From Halobacteriales archaeon (GTDB lineage: Archaea; Halobacteriota; Halobacteria; Halorutilales; JAHENH01), in NCBI GenBank assembly GCA_018609935.1, contig JAHENH010000141.1, forward strand, positions 1 to 31,927: a DNA stretch of 31,927 nt, written 5' to 3'. A program made the translations under genes and the position numbers. A model generated the notes under the pieces. It saw only the letters and a program-made list of their open reading frames with translations. It did no database searches and had not been told where the DNA came from. How positions within the stretch are numbered: the first letter of the stretch is position 1; each line of letters opens with the position of its first letter. Below, piece after piece: positions 1-10,372 of the stretch.

Positions 1-278
1 ACAGTTAGAGTTTCTTCGACTGTTGTAGATTGGAAAAATTCTGTCTCATTTATAGATTTATCTAGTATATCATCAAAGTTTCTGTCCGCATCTATTGTAT
101 CTATTAATCCTATCCTATGTTATCTCCGTGTATTAAATATTTTTTTGGCTTTTTCTGTAGTATCTTGGTTTAGTGTATTTATTGGATCTAGGTCTAGTAT
201 TTTTTCTATTATTTCTGGTACGTATCTATTAAATATTTTGTCTCCATGTTTAAAGGATAGTGGGCGCTTTGCAAACCT
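1..278 (-). pseudogene. Unidentified protein fragment, broken, runs off left edge
   Basis: One reading frame on the minus strand stays open from about 278 down to the window edge except for a single TAA at 122-120. The translation has normal protein character (for example FNRYVPEIIEKILDLDP before the stop and HRIGLIDTIDADRNFDD after it), and the frame resumes without a shift. That pattern fits a gene with one nonsense mutation. I do not recognise the family. The fragment abuts the remnant of an IS200/IS605-type element, which may have cut off its 5' part. Confidence 0.4.
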
Positions 279-279
279 G

Positions 280-456
280 AGATAAGATTACTGTTGAGTG
301 CAGGGGCATCTGTGACAATGCCCGAACCATCTATCGACGACCCAATCCTCTACCAATGTAAGTCGGCGAGAGGCGTGAAACCTCCATGGCTTCCGACTAC
401 GAGAAGTCGGTGACTTCTCTGGAAGCCACGTCGCTTTAGGGAAGGGAGCATGTCAC
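280..456 (+). mobile_element. Right-end remnant of an IS200/IS605 (IS1341-type) element
   Basis: This stretch is clearly richer in GC than its surroundings. It ends in a structure typical of the 3' end of haloarchaeal tnpB elements: an inner hairpin GAGAAGTC (401-408) / GACTTCTC (412-419), enclosed by GGCTTCC (388-394) / GGAAGCC (421-427), followed by a degenerate CTTTAGGG segment and a terminal GTCAC at 452-456. The other tnpB element in this window also has CTTTAGGG near its right end. No transposase domain survives. In an intact element this region would encode the scaffold of the TnpB guide RNA. The outer boundary at 280 is approximate. Confidence 0.55.
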
Positions 457-548
457 TAAGAGATATAGTTTTTGTCTTTTCTTTAATTCTAAATAAATAT
501 TTCTTGTTTTTCTTTTAATTTCTGTAGAACAATATTAGTATTGAAGTT

Positions 549-806
549 TTATTGGGCAGGCTTCTGTTTTTTGAGTTCTCTTTTGAATTTGAGTTGTCCC
601 TCTTTTACTTTTTCTTCTAATTCAGTACAGACATACTTTCCAAATCCATCAAGAAATCTATTCTCTTCATTTTCACCTTCATAGACTTCATCAGAGAGTT
701 TCTCAACAAGACATTTTAAAACATCCTTTGGGGTTTCACCATCTTTTTTAAGACTAAGAAGTTCACTATACACACTTCTTTCAACCCAGATACATTTTCC
801 CTTCAT
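549..806 (-). CDS. Small protein, antitoxin-like N-terminus
   Basis: This 85-residue protein has an ATG start at 806. Its first half (VYSELLSLKKDGETPKDVLK) resembles the short VapB-type antitoxin pattern in which a conserved Val-Tyr/Leu stretch precedes a charged region and a 'D-V-L' helix. The second half is a charged helix rich in Glu and Lys. No toxin gene is visible next to it, so the toxin-antitoxin reading is weak. It lies downstream of a 56-residue zinc-ribbon gene on the same strand (80 nt gap), which might be co-transcribed. It could equally be an orphan small regulator. Confidence 0.45.
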   Translation of the reverse strand: MKGKCIWVERSVYSELLSLKKDGETPKDVLKCLVEKLSDEVYEGENEENRFLDGFGKYVCTELEEKVKEGQLKFKRELKKQKPAQ

Positions 807-886
807 GATATGAAAAAATAGTTTTTTTGTCCCTATCTTTAATATCTAAAACAATTATAGATCTGGAAGCTTTATTATCTATCTCT

Positions 887-1057
887 TTATTGTAGTGGTA
901 TTTTTTCTATTAGTTTTACTTTTGTAGGTACTCCTTCTCTTATTTTTACGTGGTATAATGAACCACAAGATTTGCATTCCACCTCTCCTTCATAGTTTCT
1001 GTAAGCAGTGGAGAGTACAATCTCCATGCCACAGCTTTTACAATCTATTATTGCCAT
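887..1057 (-). CDS. 56-aa zinc-ribbon protein
   Basis: A short minus-strand gene starts with ATG at 1057-1055 and stops with TAA at 889-887. The product begins MAIIDCKSCGMEIV and carries two C-x2-C-G motifs (CKSCG near residues 6-10 and CKSCG near 28-32). These would form a single zinc-binding knuckle pair, as in small archaeal zinc-ribbon proteins. The last third is basic and has no membrane segment. Such proteins often bind nucleic acid or other proteins, but nothing here shows the partner. The two matched Cys pairs make chance coding unlikely. Confidence 0.6.
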   Translation of the reverse strand: MAIIDCKSCGMEIVLSTAYRNYEGEVECKSCGSLYHVKIREGVPTKVKLIEKIPLQ

Positions 1058-1437
1058 AACAAATTATGTATAGGTATTCAAGACTTTAATAGTTTTATAT
1101 AAATAGAGAAGTTTCTTATAATATGCTAAACTTTCACAGGAAAAATTAGTCAGATTTTTAATAATTTTTTATGATAAATTAATTTTCACAAATAATCAAT
1201 TTGTCTTAAATAGACTTAATCATAATTTTATGAAATAGTCTTCCAAACTAGAAATACAATCGTTTATAGAACTTTCATATCCTTTTTCTCCTTCTTCAGT
1301 CAACATAGAGAAATTTTCAAATATCTAGAAAAAAGGAGAAATAACACCACCAATAATTTTAAGGATCATTAGAGATCAACTGTTAAAACAAGTATTATAT
1401 ATATTATTCGACGTTACCTCATAGCTATGTGTAGTAA
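1058..1437. other. Gene-poor stretch with one regulator scrap
   Basis: This AT-rich interval separates the zinc-ribbon gene from the broken PEBP gene. The only coding trace I see is the minus-strand winged-helix scrap at 1220-1306. No clear RNA gene or repeat was found. Confidence 0.5.
1220..1306 (-). pseudogene. C-terminal scrap of a winged-helix regulator
   Basis: A 28-codon frame from ATG at 1306 to TGA at 1220 reads MLTEEGEKGYESSINDCI and onward. 'LTEEGE' followed by an amphipathic helix is how the wing and last helix of many MarR/PadR-like archaeal regulators read. The upstream part of the domain is missing: a stop codon precedes it in frame. It is most likely the tail of a deleted gene. 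It is too short for a firm family assignment. Confidence 0.3.
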
Positions 1438-1860
1438 TTGGTGTTGAGTTGTATTCAAAACCTAATAATATCTGAAAACAAGGAATCTAATAATAGTGAA
1501 AAAATGGGAGATTTAGAACTTTCAAGCCCCGTCTTCGAGGATGGTGGAGTTATACCCGAAAAATATGGATATTTAGAACAAAACATCCATTCTCCATTAC
1601 AGATCGAAAACACTCCAGAAAATGCAGAGTCTCTTGTTTTAGTTATGGATGATCCTGATGCAGGAGAACCTGCTGGAAAAATATGGGATCATTGGATTAT
1701 ATAAAATATAGATCCTAACAGAAAAGAAATCCCCGAAAAATGGATTTCCGAAGATGCTATAGAAGGCAAAAACGAATGGTGATATAGGATACTGAGCTCC
1801 GAATCCTCCAGATAAAACACCCTATTATATCACTTTATATTCAACTATACGATGTACTTC
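1438..1860 (+). pseudogene. YbhB/YbcL (PEBP, Raf-kinase-inhibitor-like) gene, broken
   Basis: The frame from 1438 (TTG; an internal ATG lies at 1504) contains the phosphatidylethanolamine-binding-protein core: LELSSPVFEDGGVIPEKYG, then SLVLVMDDPDAGEPAGKIWDHWII, where the D-P-D-A and DHW residues line the ligand pocket. A TAA at 1702-1704 ends the long frame, but the same frame continues with NIDPN and EIPEKW. A frameshift near 1780 then leads to GDIGY-stop-APNPPDKTPYYITLY in another frame, matching the family's G-Y-x-G-P-x-P-P-D motif. At least two stops and one frameshift show it is dead. The N-terminus (LVLSC) hints at a former lipoprotein signal, which is uncertain. Confidence 0.75.
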
Positions 1861-2035
1861 CAAGCCCCTATATTATTCTACTTTCTGTTTTTTTATTATT
1901 TTTATTTTGAATCTATTTTTCTTTTGAATGTAAATTAATATAGAAAAATAATAAATTTTCTTTTTTTATTTCTCCAGAAAAACTACGTCCTATCAGTACT
2001 TATTTAACAATTGATTTATTATCTAATAATAAATA

Positions 2036-2043
2036 AAGGAGGT
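2036..2043 (+). promoter_or_regulatory. Shine-Dalgarno site of the RnfC-like pseudogene
   Basis: AAAGGAGG(T) lies a few bases before the TTG at 2048-2050, which starts the broken RnfC-like frame. It supports TTG as the ancestral start. Confidence 0.5.
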
Positions 2044-2047
2044 AGAT

Positions 2048-2471
2048 TTGACAGAGGAAATTTCAAATAAGATGCAAAAAGCAGGTATAACAGGAGCTGG
2101 AGGAGCAGGATTTCCCACATATGCCAAATGGAAGAGACTCGATGATGTTGATAACCTCTTAATAAACCACCAGGAATCTGAACCCAATTTCCATAAAGAT
2201 AAATGATTAGGAAAAGAAAACCCCTAACAGTTCAAATTACTTTGTGATCGTTTTCTATCAACGGGTGAAATCGATCTAATTGTTTTTGGTGCTAAACAAA
2301 AAGATAGAGAGAAATGGATGGTGTCCCTTGAAGATGAAATAAATAGTTCTATATATACCATTGAAGATCTTCCAATAGACATAGAAGAAGAGTTTGGCGT
2401 AGTTTTTGGCTAAACAGCAGATTTGTATGGATTTGGTATTGAAACTGTATTGTTAGGAAGAGTGTCACCTC
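2048..2471 (+). pseudogene. RnfC-like/NADH-dehydrogenase-type flavoprotein, 5' half
   Basis: Starting at TTG 2048, one frame reads through ITGAGGAGFPTYAKW and LLINHQESEPNFHKDK. These match the glycine-rich nucleotide-binding loop and the following 'N-x-x-E-S/C-E-P' motif of RnfC and 51-kDa NADH-dehydrogenase-like flavoproteins. Related haloarchaeal proteins read similarly. The frame has three in-frame stops (a TGA where Trp is expected after DK, and two TAA) but no shift, so decay looks recent. It runs into the degenerate IS element at about 2472, and the 3' half resumes at 4355. When intact it would have been a membrane-associated or soluble electron-transfer subunit. Confidence 0.7.
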
Positions 2472-2567
2472 GTGAACTACCCACTACCGTTCCTACGCTG
2501 ACGCTTTGGAGTGGAAGGGGTTTCCTGTTTCGACCACAAGACTTGCAGAAACATCACAGAAACTAAT

Positions 2568-3709
<1,142 letters not shown>

Positions 3710-3724
3710 AACTCTATATCACCG

Positions 3725-3865
3725 TCTCCACAGTTAGAACAGTTTATCTCTTCAACCTCGTCATATCTCATATCGCTGGGTAGAATCTTTGTTTCGCATT
3801 CGCTTGCGTCTCCTTTCTATCCGCACTCTAAACATTCAGCAGTTACAGAACTCACTCTTCCCCAC
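3725..3865 (-). pseudogene. Small zinc-ribbon ORF relic between tnpA and tnpB
   Basis: On the minus strand a GTG overlaps the tnpA stop in the GTGA arrangement. It opens a frame reading VSSVTAECLECG, stop, KGDASECETKILPSDMRYDE, then EEINCSNCGDGDIELW. The two Cys pairs (complement of about 3823-3834 and 3730-3741) are in the same frame, 31 codons apart, as in a single zinc ribbon. One TAG separates them. It may be a passenger gene of the element or a decayed C-terminal addition to TnpA. Confidence 0.4.
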
Positions 3866-4261
3866 CTTGTTGTTCTACATATTCTTTGAGTTGGTCGAGT
3901 GTGACTTCTCCAGTGGTGATAAGGCAGTAGCTGTCACTCCAGAACACATCCTTCCACAGCTTTTCACTGATGTCAAAGCGGTGTCTGATTGCCTTGCTTG
4001 TACCTGTCTTCAACGCATTAATGAACTTCACTAAATCTGTAGTAGGTTTGCTGGAAAACAGGATGTGGATATGATCTTCATCCACTTCCTGATTCGTAAT
4101 CTTCACTCCATAGTTCTCTGAAATGTTTTTGGTTCGACTCTTCAGTTCATCCACTATTTCATCGTTGTCAAAGATTTCTCGCCTATTACTTTACTACTAG
4201 TATCAAGTGGTAGTTCAGGCTGTACACTGAATGTGATGAACTATCCAAGCTGATACTCCAT
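3852..4261 (-). pseudogene. tnpA: TnpA Y1/HUH transposase relic (IS200-type)
   Basis: The readable part (from 4154) contains the HUH motif in DEDHIHILFSSKP and the C-terminal segment with the likely catalytic tyrosine region around SDSYCLIT and LKEYVEQQ. The expected N-terminus lies upstream in another frame as SSSHSVYSLNYHLILVVK, followed by TAA-TAG and a shift before IFDNDEIVDELKSR. The start at 4261 is approximate. The protein would have cut and rejoined single-stranded ends of the element. It is inactive as it stands. Confidence 0.8.
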
Positions 4262-4354
4262 ACTGTAATATTCTCTACAACTTTTTTATTGGTTGTTGGG
4301 ATTCATCCCCAACCTAAAATCCAAAAGATTTGAGGGAGAGAACTTCTCACCTAC

Positions 4355-4581
4355 AAAGTTAAAATTACTAAGGGTGAACTTCCTATGATTATGGATAAAT
4401 AGTTAACAATACAGAAACATGCTATAATATCTATAAAGCAATGGAAAATGATAGCAGGATATAGAAGAATATCTAAAAGATGAAGGATTGATTCTTGTGG
4501 AGGGAGGGGCCTGGATGGTGCCTTGAAATTGAAGAACCTGCAGAGTTCGGTGTGAAGAAAAAACCAACTGTATTATGGTAA
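4355..4581 (+). pseudogene. RnfC-like flavoprotein, 3' half after the IS element
   Basis: Downstream of the element the gene continues in pieces. KVKITKGELPMIMDK ends at a TAG, VNNTETCYNIYKAMEND follows in the next frame, then IEEYLKDEGLILVEGG, and finally GPGWCLEIEEPAEFGVKKK to TAA at 4579-4581. The N-T-E-T-x-Y-N-I motif and the G-P-x-W-C-x-E-I segment are family hallmarks downstream of the N-terminal part found at 2048-2471. Frameshifts and a probable internal deletion between AMEND and IEEYL show decay after or together with the insertion. Confidence 0.65.
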
Positions 4582-4768
4582 TATTATATGTATTAATTCA
4601 GGACGATATATATATAGACTCAAAATAGAGAATATAAAATAATTTTTACCATTATTATATATTGTTTATAGAAAATTATTTTTCTATATCTAACTTCTTA
4701 ATTTTATTCCATTAATAAATAAAGAGATCTCATATTCGTACAAACCCATAAAAAATAAAATATCATAT

Positions 4769-4850
4769 ATTAATCTATACTATGAAGAGTGCACTTTTAA
4801 AAGATAGAAATTAATCTATACTATGAAGAGTGCACTTTTAAAAGACAAAA
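4769..4850 (+). repeat. 41-bp tandem duplication at the start of the SDR gene
   Basis: The segment containing TTAATCTATACTATGAAGAG and the next codons occurs twice with a 41-bp period, so there is an ATG at 4782 and another at 4823. The first copy encodes only MKSALLKDRN before TAA. The second opens the full gene. Because 41 is not a multiple of three, only the second ATG gives the enzyme. Confidence 0.9.
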
Positions 4851-5593
4851 CTGCAATAGTTACAGGGGGATCAAGTGGGATAGGAAGAGGAATATCATTA
4901 GAACTTGCAAAACATGGTTCAGACGTTATAATAGCAGATATTAGAAAAGACCCAAGAATGGGGGGAGAGCCCACACACAAAAAGATTGAAAATAAGACAG
5001 AAAATAACTCAGAATTCGTGAAGTGTGACGTATCAAAAACGTCTGATATAGAAAATCTAATAGAAAAAACTGAAGATCACGGTCATGAAAAAATAGATAT
5101 ATTAGTAAATAATGCTGCTATCCTCAAAGAAGATGATTATGATATATCTGAACAGGAATTTGAAACATATTACAATATAAATGTCAAAGGATACTTTTTT
5201 ACTTCAAAACTTACAGCAGAAAAAATGGATGAAGGTAGCATAATAAATATTGCAAGCGTAGAATCATTAGAAGGATTAGGGCTAAGACCAGTATATGGAT
5301 CCACAAGAGGAACAATAAGACAAATGACCTTAGCATTAGCAGACAGATTAGCTCCAAAAATAAGAGTGAATATGATCCACCCCGGATTAATTGATACTGC
5401 TATGGCAAGAAAGGACACAGACATATTTGAAGATGAAAACGTACTTCAAGATTTTATAAATAGAGTTCCCCTTGAAAGATATGGGAAACCAGAAGATATC
5501 GGAGGTCCTACAGTCTTTTTAGCTAGCGACCTTTCAAAATATATTACTGCATCTGAAATAGTAGTAGATGGAGGAATGACATATACTTTCTAA
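4823..5593 (+). CDS. Short-chain dehydrogenase/reductase (SDR)
   Basis: This 256-residue NAD(P)-dependent oxidoreductase has a classical SDR layout. The dinucleotide loop is TGGSSGIG (14-21), an acidic residue after strand 2 (Asp39 in IIADI) suggests NAD preference, CDV lies near 68-70, NNAA at 96-99, the catalytic serine is in INIAS (about 145) and the active-site tyrosine is Tyr158. The usual YxxxK is YGSTR, so Arg162 replaces the catalytic lysine. The C-terminal HPGLIDTAM and the final VVDGGMTYTF segment are typical. The start is the ATG in the second copy of a 41-bp duplication. An interrupted membrane-protein gene begins 24 nt downstream. The substrate cannot be told from sequence. Confidence 0.9.
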   Translation: MKSALLKDKTAIVTGGSSGIGRGISLELAKHGSDVIIADIRKDPRMGGEPTHKKIENKTENNSEFVKCDVSKTSDIENLIEKTEDHGHEKIDILVNNAAILKEDDYDISEQEFETYYNINVKGYFFTSKLTAEKMDEGSIINIASVESLEGLGLRPVYGSTRGTIRQMTLALADRLAPKIRVNMIHPGLIDTAMARKDTDIFEDENVLQDFINRVPLERYGKPEDIGGPTVFLASDLSKYITASEIVVDGGMTYTF

Positions 5594-5845
5594 AATATAG
5601 TAAAAAATAATGAACACATGATAAGTCTAGAGAATAATGTTTTAGTATTTTTTAGAGTTTCAGTACTGGTTTTAGGCATCATACTCACAGTCACTAGTTT
5701 TAAAGCCTATAATAGAACGAAAACTAAATACTTAAGGTATTCAACAATAGGTTTTGGCATAATCACTATAAGAATTTTTATAGAAGGTTTATTCTTTGAG
5801 ATTGAAAACTTTGATTTAGTTTTTGTCCATATAATAGAATCATTC

Positions 5846-7240
<1,395 letters not shown>

Positions 7241-7297
7241 GTTACCGCTATGATATTTCTTTTAACATCTGTTAAAGAGATAAATCAGAAAGTATAA

Positions 7298-7645
7298 GAT
7301 AGTTAGGTTTTTTTATAAAATATCATATATTCAACAGGTTAGCACAATAATAAAATATATAAATTACAAATATAGAAAAACACTATACAATCAGTCTAAC
7401 AGAAATCAAGAGATTGATAATCAATTTATTTGATCCATAACTACTGCAAGAAATACTTAATTTGAGTTTAAAAAAGAAGATAAAATGTCTGTTTGAACCT
7501 CATTGTATATTATATCTATAGACTATATAATTTCTCATATGTAGAATGGGGAAAGATAGAAAATTTGGATTCTGATAGTTTTCTATAGAATAAGGATAGT
7601 GTTTGATGGTGATGTAAAGTTACCTAAAAGACAATAATTCTCTTA
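7298..7645. other. AT-rich intergenic stretch
   Basis: This interval separates the interrupted membrane-protein gene from the converging dockerin-protein gene. It has T-rich runs that could end transcription. I see no coding frame of note, RNA gene or repeat. Confidence 0.5.
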
Positions 7646-8965
7646 TTAAAACAAGAAAGCCTTTATTATTTCTTTTACTTCATTACTCGTGAGTTTATCC
7701 CCTACACATGATTGTCCAGAAAACAAGAAACATTTAATTGCCTCTTTTACTTCATCTGAATCTATCTGGCTGTTTTTGTCTGTATCGTATAGATCTATTA
7801 TAGATTCTGTTACTGTCACAGATACATTTGTAGAAACTTCATCTCCATTTTTAGCAGTTATAGTGAAAATATACTGGTCAGTTGGAGTATTTGAATCAAT
7901 TTTAAACGTTATAGATGAGTTATATGTCCCTATTTCAGGCCAGGCCCATCCTATTGACTCATTTTTCCCATCGTTGTCAGCATCACTTGTAGTATAAATA
8001 CCTGTACTATTTTGGTTAGCCATCGTGAAACTATCTGGTATTCCTTCTATAGTTATACCTGACACATGATCTGCAGTTACTGAAATAGTACTTTGTCCAC
8101 CAGGGGTTCCATCTGTTGCAGAAATACTTAGATTTACCATATCTTCAGGTTCTCTAAATTCTATATCTATCTCATCTGTTAGATCTAATTGATCAGCTAC
8201 TGCATTCACTTTGGCAGTTCCTGGTTGACTACTATTTAAAGAAGCGTGGGCGTGTACTGCTCCACCGTGTCCTGGATCTATATTCACAGTTGACGGTATC
8301 ATTCCAAGATCTGTGCTTAAAAATACTGTATCATTTATTGGTACAACCCTATCCTGAGTATCACGGAATGTAATACCAATACCCACTGAATGACCAACAG
8401 TTGCTATTGTCTCATGGGCTTCCATTTTAAGTTCAGTTACGGGGCCAGTTGTAGTTATATCAATACTTTTGTTTATAGAGAAGTTCTCAGACTGAGCTGT
8501 AATTGTGGATTTTCCTGTGTTAGATGTTGCTTTAACTTGTACTTTAGCAGTCCCATTTTTTGTAACTGCACCGATATTTTCGTTGTGACCGTCTCCATCA
8601 TGTCCAGGTCCTTGGTTTTGTTCATTAGCTTGGCTTCCACCATGTTCATGATTGTGCTTGTCTTCACTTATACTTTGGAGAGTGGCACTATTTCCACTTG
8701 AGATAACGAAATTTATAGTCTCTCCATCGACATCCGACACATTTCCCTTACTATCTACTAATGTTGCTACAAGAGTGGTATGGTTAGCGTTACCCATAGA
8801 AGATGTGCTTATACTAGATCTTGGAGTGAACGATAGCTGAATATTTTCTGGTGAACTATTGTTTTCATCGTCATGACCTGCATCAGAGTATGCTGGGACT
8901 ACAGTGAGGGCTGATAATGACAACATTATTAACAAAACTATCCCAACTATTTTCCCTTTATTCAT
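7646..8965 (-). CDS. Secreted Ig-like protein with His-rich segment and dockerin-like C-terminus
   Basis: This 439-residue protein starts with a signal peptide (KIVGIVLLIMLSLSALTVV, cleavage probably after AYS). Two or three invasin/bacterial-Ig-like beta domains follow (patterns such as TLVATLVDSKGNVSDVDG and VSVTVTESI). Between them lies a His/Asp/Gly-rich stretch around residues 100-130 (KHNHEHGG, GPGHDGDGHNEN), a possible metal-binding linker. The final 45 residues carry a calcium loop DTDKNSQIDSDE and a second, degenerate repeat ending KLTSNEVKEIIKAFLF, the duplicated layout of type I dockerins. Two Cys (CFLFSGQSC) lie between the repeats. It is probably a cell-surface or secreted binding protein. 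No cohesin or enzyme domain is visible nearby. Confidence 0.75.
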   Translation of the reverse strand: MNKGKIVGIVLLIMLSLSALTVVPAYSDAGHDDENNSSPENIQLSFTPRSSISTSSMGNANHTTLVATLVDSKGNVSDVDGETINFVISSGNSATLQSISEDKHNHEHGGSQANEQNQGPGHDGDGHNENIGAVTKNGTAKVQVKATSNTGKSTITAQSENFSINKSIDITTTGPVTELKMEAHETIATVGHSVGIGITFRDTQDRVVPINDTVFLSTDLGMIPSTVNIDPGHGGAVHAHASLNSSQPGTAKVNAVADQLDLTDEIDIEFREPEDMVNLSISATDGTPGGQSTISVTADHVSGITIEGIPDSFTMANQNSTGIYTTSDADNDGKNESIGWAWPEIGTYNSSITFKIDSNTPTDQYIFTITAKNGDEVSTNVSVTVTESIIDLYDTDKNSQIDSDEVKEAIKCFLFSGQSCVGDKLTSNEVKEIIKAFLF

Positions 8966-8997
8966 TTTTTATAACACGACTTATCATAGAAGAATAC

Positions 8998-9010
8998 TTT
9001 AATATAAACT
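8998..9010 (-). promoter_or_regulatory. TATA box of the dockerin-protein gene
   Basis: The complement of 9001-9008 reads TTTATATT, about 35-40 nt before the ATG at 8965. A TSS some 26 nt downstream would leave a very short leader, as is usual in haloarchaeal relatives. Confidence 0.45.
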
Positions 9011-9268
9011 AGATACCAGATTTTCTAGCCCAGAAAAAGAGGGTTAGTTTAAAAAAATTTTTATATTTATAGTTCAAATAGCTCTTTTAGTTTTAACTAT
9101 GAAATAATAACTTATTGTCAGAAAACCATCAAACATAATATAAGCTTGTAAGAACTGTAGAAAATCTTATTGTGGTGATAACTTGGAAACCCATTCATAT
9201 TATGGGGGGATGAAGCCGAAAACTGGGTATCTATCCACGTGCGTATCCCACATCCAGGATAAACATCC

Positions 9269-9370
9269 ATGGATATACTTAAGTTGTTTTTTTATTGTGT
9301 AGCATTATTGATTGTGTTTTGGTTAGGATCCATAATTCTAACAACAATGAACCAATTACTACTATTCTAA
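9269..9370 (+). CDS. Possible 33-aa single-span membrane peptide
   Basis: ATG at 9269 opens MDILKLFFYCVALLIVFWLG and runs to TAA at 9368-9370. It is nearly all one hydrophobic helix. The length is too short to exclude chance, and no conserved family is recognised. It may be the tail of a lost gene. Confidence 0.25.
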   Translation: MDILKLFFYCVALLIVFWLGSIILTTMNQLLLF

Positions 9371-9426
9371 AAAAATAACGAGATAATAAATAATTTCTAG
9401 TATTTAATATAGTTGTTAGTTGGGTT

Positions 9427-9681
9427 TTAGCAGGGGCCGCTTTTTTGTATTTTATATGTTTTTGGTGATATGTCTATTTTTTGTATTCTTTTATCTTCTG
9501 TGTTATTTCCTATTAGTGTTGTTATTTCTTTTGGGCTTGCGAATTTTTCTCCACCCATAATTGAATATATTTGAGTTGCAGTCATTTCTCTTTGTTCCAG
9601 TCTATTCCTATACATTAATTCTATGAATTCATCAAACCTTGATTTTCTATCGATCATATAATAGTTTAAATCTGTATACAT
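9427..9681 (-). CDS. Hypothetical 84-aa protein
   Basis: The frame starts with ATG at 9681 (a second Met at codon 9, MIDRKSRFDEF, is an alternative). The first half is helical and charged (FDEFIELMYRNRLEQREM). The middle IYSIMGGEKFASPKEITTLIG could be a small helix-turn-helix-like or DNA-end fragment. The tail is basic and ends with SGPC. I do not recognise the family. It stands alone between gene-poor AT-rich stretches, close to an integrase relic, so it may belong to an old integrated element. Confidence 0.4.
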   Translation of the reverse strand: MYTDLNYYMIDRKSRFDEFIELMYRNRLEQREMTATQIYSIMGGEKFASPKEITTLIGNNTEDKRIQKIDISPKTYKIQKSGPC

Positions 9682-9954
9682 AAAAGAGTTTACACAATAA
9701 AGAAAAACACAATATATATAACAATAATATATAATTTATACCAAAAATATTGTAAACCAATAATTTATAGACTTATACCCCACAATCATAGGTTTTTCAG
9801 CTAGTATAATAAATAAAAAACTTTAATCTAATAGATATTCACTAATTTTGTATTTATTACATAAGTAAGAAACAAAACACTCTATATCTAGCTATATAGG
9901 TTTTTTTCATAGATACAAAATACTAAAGTTTCTTAGTTAACCAGGTACAAATAA

Positions 9955-10372
9955 GAAACAAATAATTTCTATGAGAATAGAAAAAACCAAGATGGCCAGA
10001 TCTACAAAGTCTGGCTAAACAGTAAAGACTTTGAACAACTAAAAAAAAATGCAGCTCTAGGATATATAGAGGACCTAATAATTAGGCTTGGAGGAAAAGT
10101 AGGACTTAGATCTTTTGAAATAACACAGATAAAACCAAAGCATAGAAAATTAGCTGAAGATGGAAAAAACTACTTTCTAAGAATACCAAAAGGCAAAGAC
10201 ACAAAAAACGGAACAGGCAAACCAAGAGATGCGTATTTACCTAAAAACTTACACAGGTATTTACATAAATACATTAATGAGAATAATATAAAAAGAGACA
10301 AAAAATATTTGATGTGACGTCTCGTAGGATCCAACAAATCATAAATGATACAGCTACAAAGGCTGCAGAAAA
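9955..10372 (+). pseudogene. Tyrosine recombinase (phage-type integrase) relic
   Basis: The frame reads GQIYKVWLNSKDFEQLKKNA, then LGGKVGLRSFEITQIKPKH (the segment with the first catalytic arginine, G-L-R), then YFLRIPKGKDTKNG (the beta-sheet lysine region) and RDAYLPKNLHRYL. A stop appears at KKYLM, and the neighbouring frame continues FDVTSRRIQQIINDTATKAAEK. The H-x-x-R and final tyrosine parts are missing: sequence switches at about 10372 to the 3' end of the converging transporter gene. It is a decayed, truncated archaeal integrase of the XerC/D type. Confidence 0.75.

Larger units (their letters stand above)
8966..9426. other. Intergenic stretch with a small GC-raised island
   Basis: Apart from the promoter of the 7646-8965 gene, the interval has a GC-raised patch at about 9180-9270 containing a palindrome ATCCATGGAT near 9265-9274. 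Frames through it give short peptides I cannot assign. A possible 33-residue membrane peptide follows at 9269-9370. Confidence 0.4.

Noticed and set aside
1438..2471. TGA at expected Trp positions in two broken genes, suggesting a recoded UGA
   Set aside because: The same genes also contain TAA stops and frameshifts, and intact genes nearby use TGG for Trp, so simple decay explains it.
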